Assembly (NCBI GenBank): GCA_003979185.1
Contig: RYWJ01000016.1
Location: forward strand, 1 to 23,719
Direction of reading: 5' to 3'
Origin: Candidatus Saccharimonadota bacterium
GTDB lineage: Bacteria; Patescibacteriota; Saccharimonadia; Saccharimonadales; Saccharimonadaceae
Length of the DNA: 23,719 bases
Shown: positions 22,564 to 23,719 of the stretch, piece by piece
How positions within the stretch are numbered: position 1 is the first letter of the stretch
Layout of the letters: every line of letters begins with the position of its first letter
Position numbers and translations under genes: made by a program
Notes under the pieces: model-generated
Database searches by the model: none
What the model saw: only the letters and a program-made list of their open reading frames with translations
What the model was told of the DNA's origin: nothing

Positions 22564-23046
22564 GGTATTTTGAGCTACAACTTACCTTATACTTCTGCTC
22601 AACCAGAACTTATTTATAGATATTTGTCAGGAAGTACCCAGCAAAGCCGTGCCTACTACTCCTGGACTGCTGCTACCGCTGGTACTGGTACTAGCTCCGT
22701 CACAAGCGGTGATGCCCCAAGTAGTGTCTGTCCTAAGGGTTGGAAGTTACCACCAAACTCCGGTAGTGGCTCTTACACTAACTTTACTAGTGCCGCTGGC
22801 ATTGCTAATAGCGCTGCTGGTTCTACTAAGTTCCGCTCTGCTCCCTACAACTTCCCTTATGCCGGGGGTGTCTGGGATGGTAAGCTTAACCGTCCTGATT
22901 CCAACGGCAATTATTGGTCGCGTACCGTCTACTCCGATGATAGTCGGCGCACATACACCCTTTGGATTGATAACTCCAATGTCGCCCCAGCCGACACCAG
23001 TAGTCGCTATGACGGCCTCTCCATACGCTGCGTCGCTACTACCTAA
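22564..23046 (+). pseudogene. FISUMP-domain gene lacking its 5' end
   Basis: Open frame after an in-frame TGA (22561-22563), ending TAA at 23044-23046, about 160 residues. Contains SSVCPKGWKLP (the hallmark Cys-Pro-x-Gly-Trp-x-Leu-Pro motif), YNFPYAGGVWDGKLN, NGNYWSRT, and the ending LSIRCVATT. Intact members begin with a signal peptide and a TYT.RK..DGNCWMT.NL segment; both are missing here, and there is no ribosome site before the TTG at 22570. It could be a truncated pseudogene or a promoterless donor cassette. Its 3' end (23020-23046) and flank lie in the 56-bp inverted repeat shared with the fragment at 22067-22282. Confidence 0.7.
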
Positions 23047-23075
23047 ATAGTATATGGGTTAAGGGTGGTGAGGGG
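23020..23075 (+). repeat. 56-bp inverted repeat, right copy (FISUMP 3' end)
   Basis: Perfect inverted match to 22038-22093. It includes codons for SIRCVATT, the TAA stop, and about 29 bases of 3' flank. Confidence 0.9.
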
Positions 23076-23090
23076 GATGTATTCTTAAAA

Positions 23091-23717
23091 CTAGTTGTCT
23101 AAAACAACACAACGCATCGACATGCCGTAGTGCCAATAAATTGCGTCATAGTAGGATGGTGATATATTATTATCTAAACGCAAAGCATAGGCACGACTAC
23201 TGTCACGGGCAGTAGCGGTCCAGTAAATGCCGAAGCCGTTTAGGTTATTTACAGCGTTATTATAGACGCGACCAGCACGTGTAAATGATAATGGTGGCGT
23301 AAGCACATCTTGGTCGCCAGCCATTAGACCATTTATTGTACCATAAGCTTTGAAAAGGTTAGCATATGAGCCGTTACTAGCATTAGTAGGTAGATGCCAA
23401 CCTTTGGGACAGATGCTACTGGACGCAACGCTGTTGCTGGTGGTGGCAGTTTTGCAGCTATCAGCAGTGGCCGCGCACCAAGTATAGTAGTATCCAAATT
23501 CACTTTTATATCCAGAAGTGCCTGCGCCATTATGATATTTAAGAATTTGTGATGCGGAGTCATTCCATGGGTCGGATGGTGAGATATTTGGCGTCCAATT
23601 ACTCTGAACGTTAGAATTTTCTGGCGTTAGGGTAATATTATTGAGGCTGAGGGCTAGGTTTTTAGTCATCCAGCAATTCCCATCTTCATGTTTGCGGATG
23701 GTATAAGTACTGTTGTC
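23091..23717 (-). CDS. FISUMP-domain surface protein (5' end outside window)
   Basis: The minus-strand frame stays open to the right edge, so the ATG at 23669 is internal. Upstream codons read DNSTYTIRKHEDGNCWMTKN, the normal start of the FISUMP core. 208 residues are visible. They include ICPKGWHLPTNASNGSYANLF, GYYYTWCAATADSC, GIYWTATARDSSRAYALRLDNN and the ending MSMRCVVLDN. The domain is related in layout to C-type-lectin/formylglycine-like surface folds and is common in Saccharibacteria surface proteins; ligand binding at the cell surface is inferred. Its 3' end differs from the other two pieces (VVLDN rather than VATT), so it is not part of the 56-bp repeat pair. Confidence 0.85.
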   Translation of the reverse strand, partial: DNSTYTIRKHEDGNCWMTKNLALSLNNITLTPENSNVQSNWTPNISPSDPWNDSASQILKYHNGAGTSGYKSEFGYYYTWCAATADSCKTATTSNSVASSSICPKGWHLPTNASNGSYANLFKAYGTINGLMAGDQDVLTPPLSFTRAGRVYNNAVNNLNGFGIYWTATARDSSRAYALRLDNNISPSYYDAIYWHYGMSMRCVVLDN

Positions 23718-23719
23718 GC

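Noticed and set aside
22067..23717. Diversity-generating retroelement with FISUMP targets
   Set aside because: No reverse transcriptase, no template repeat and no adenine-specific mismatch pattern could be shown within the window. The neighbouring sequence would be needed.
1..23719. tRNA, rRNA, CRISPR or insertion sequence
   Set aside because: No cloverleaf, rRNA-like stretch, regular repeat-spacer array or transposase was found by reading both strands.

Overview
The window looks like a chromosome segment from a member of Candidatus Saccharibacteria (TM7, Patescibacteria/CPR). This rests on several points. Housekeeping genes (leuS, nusB, rnc, rpsP, khpA, rpoB, rpoC) alternate with small membrane, secreted and surface genes. 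There is an isolated two-helix VirB2/TrbC-type pilin, an LPxTG-type surface protein, and FISUMP-domain surface genes at the right end. RpoC carries an actinobacterial-style coiled-coil insertion. TGA is used as a stop codon, so the genetic code is the standard bacterial one. The assignment is inferred from protein character only; no database search was possible.

Layout. 1-820: the 3' end of an unknown + strand gene with a terminator, then an unknown Cys-containing minus-strand gene. 1089-3995: leuS, with a Nudix-like domain spliced into its editing domain and a promoter that predicts a leaderless mRNA. 4195-7569: a surface/secretion block made of a more GC-rich secreted protein (-), an LPNTG-anchored MucBP-like protein (+) and a T4SS-type pilin (-). 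7739-9859: an operon of a bL32-like protein, nusB, a Nudix hydrolase and rnc. 9908-12161: a two-TM protein (-), rpsP (+), a secreted/TM helical-repeat protein (-) and khpA (+). 12295-14042: a membrane-anchored RadC/JAMM-type protein (-) and an unknown cytoplasmic protein (+). 14043-14637: a non-coding region with paired palindromes, a promoter, a structured RNA ending in a terminator, and a rpoB promoter with a structured leader. 14638-21946: rpoB-rpoC. 21947-23719: FISUMP gene pieces in both orientations sharing a 56-bp perfect inverted repeat.

Functional picture. The core genes cover transcription (rpoBC, nusB), RNA processing and binding (rnc, khpA), translation (leuS, rpsP, bL32-like) and probably nucleotide or cap clean-up (Nudix). 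The interleaved accessory genes are nearly all exported or membrane bound, as expected for an episymbiont that attaches to a host cell. Almost every gene unit has its own sigma-70-type promoter, often with the extended -10 form TGnTATAAT, and its own short hairpin terminator.

The most unusual signals are in RNA polymerase. The beta' subunit lacks all eight cysteines of its two zinc sites and carries substitutions at near-invariant active-centre positions (trigger loop Arg to Asp, NADYDGD, several bridge-helix changes). Other points to check are the Nudix insertion in LeuRS, the mRNA-5'-end hairpins on accessory genes, the structured RNA upstream of rpoB, and the FISUMP cassettes.
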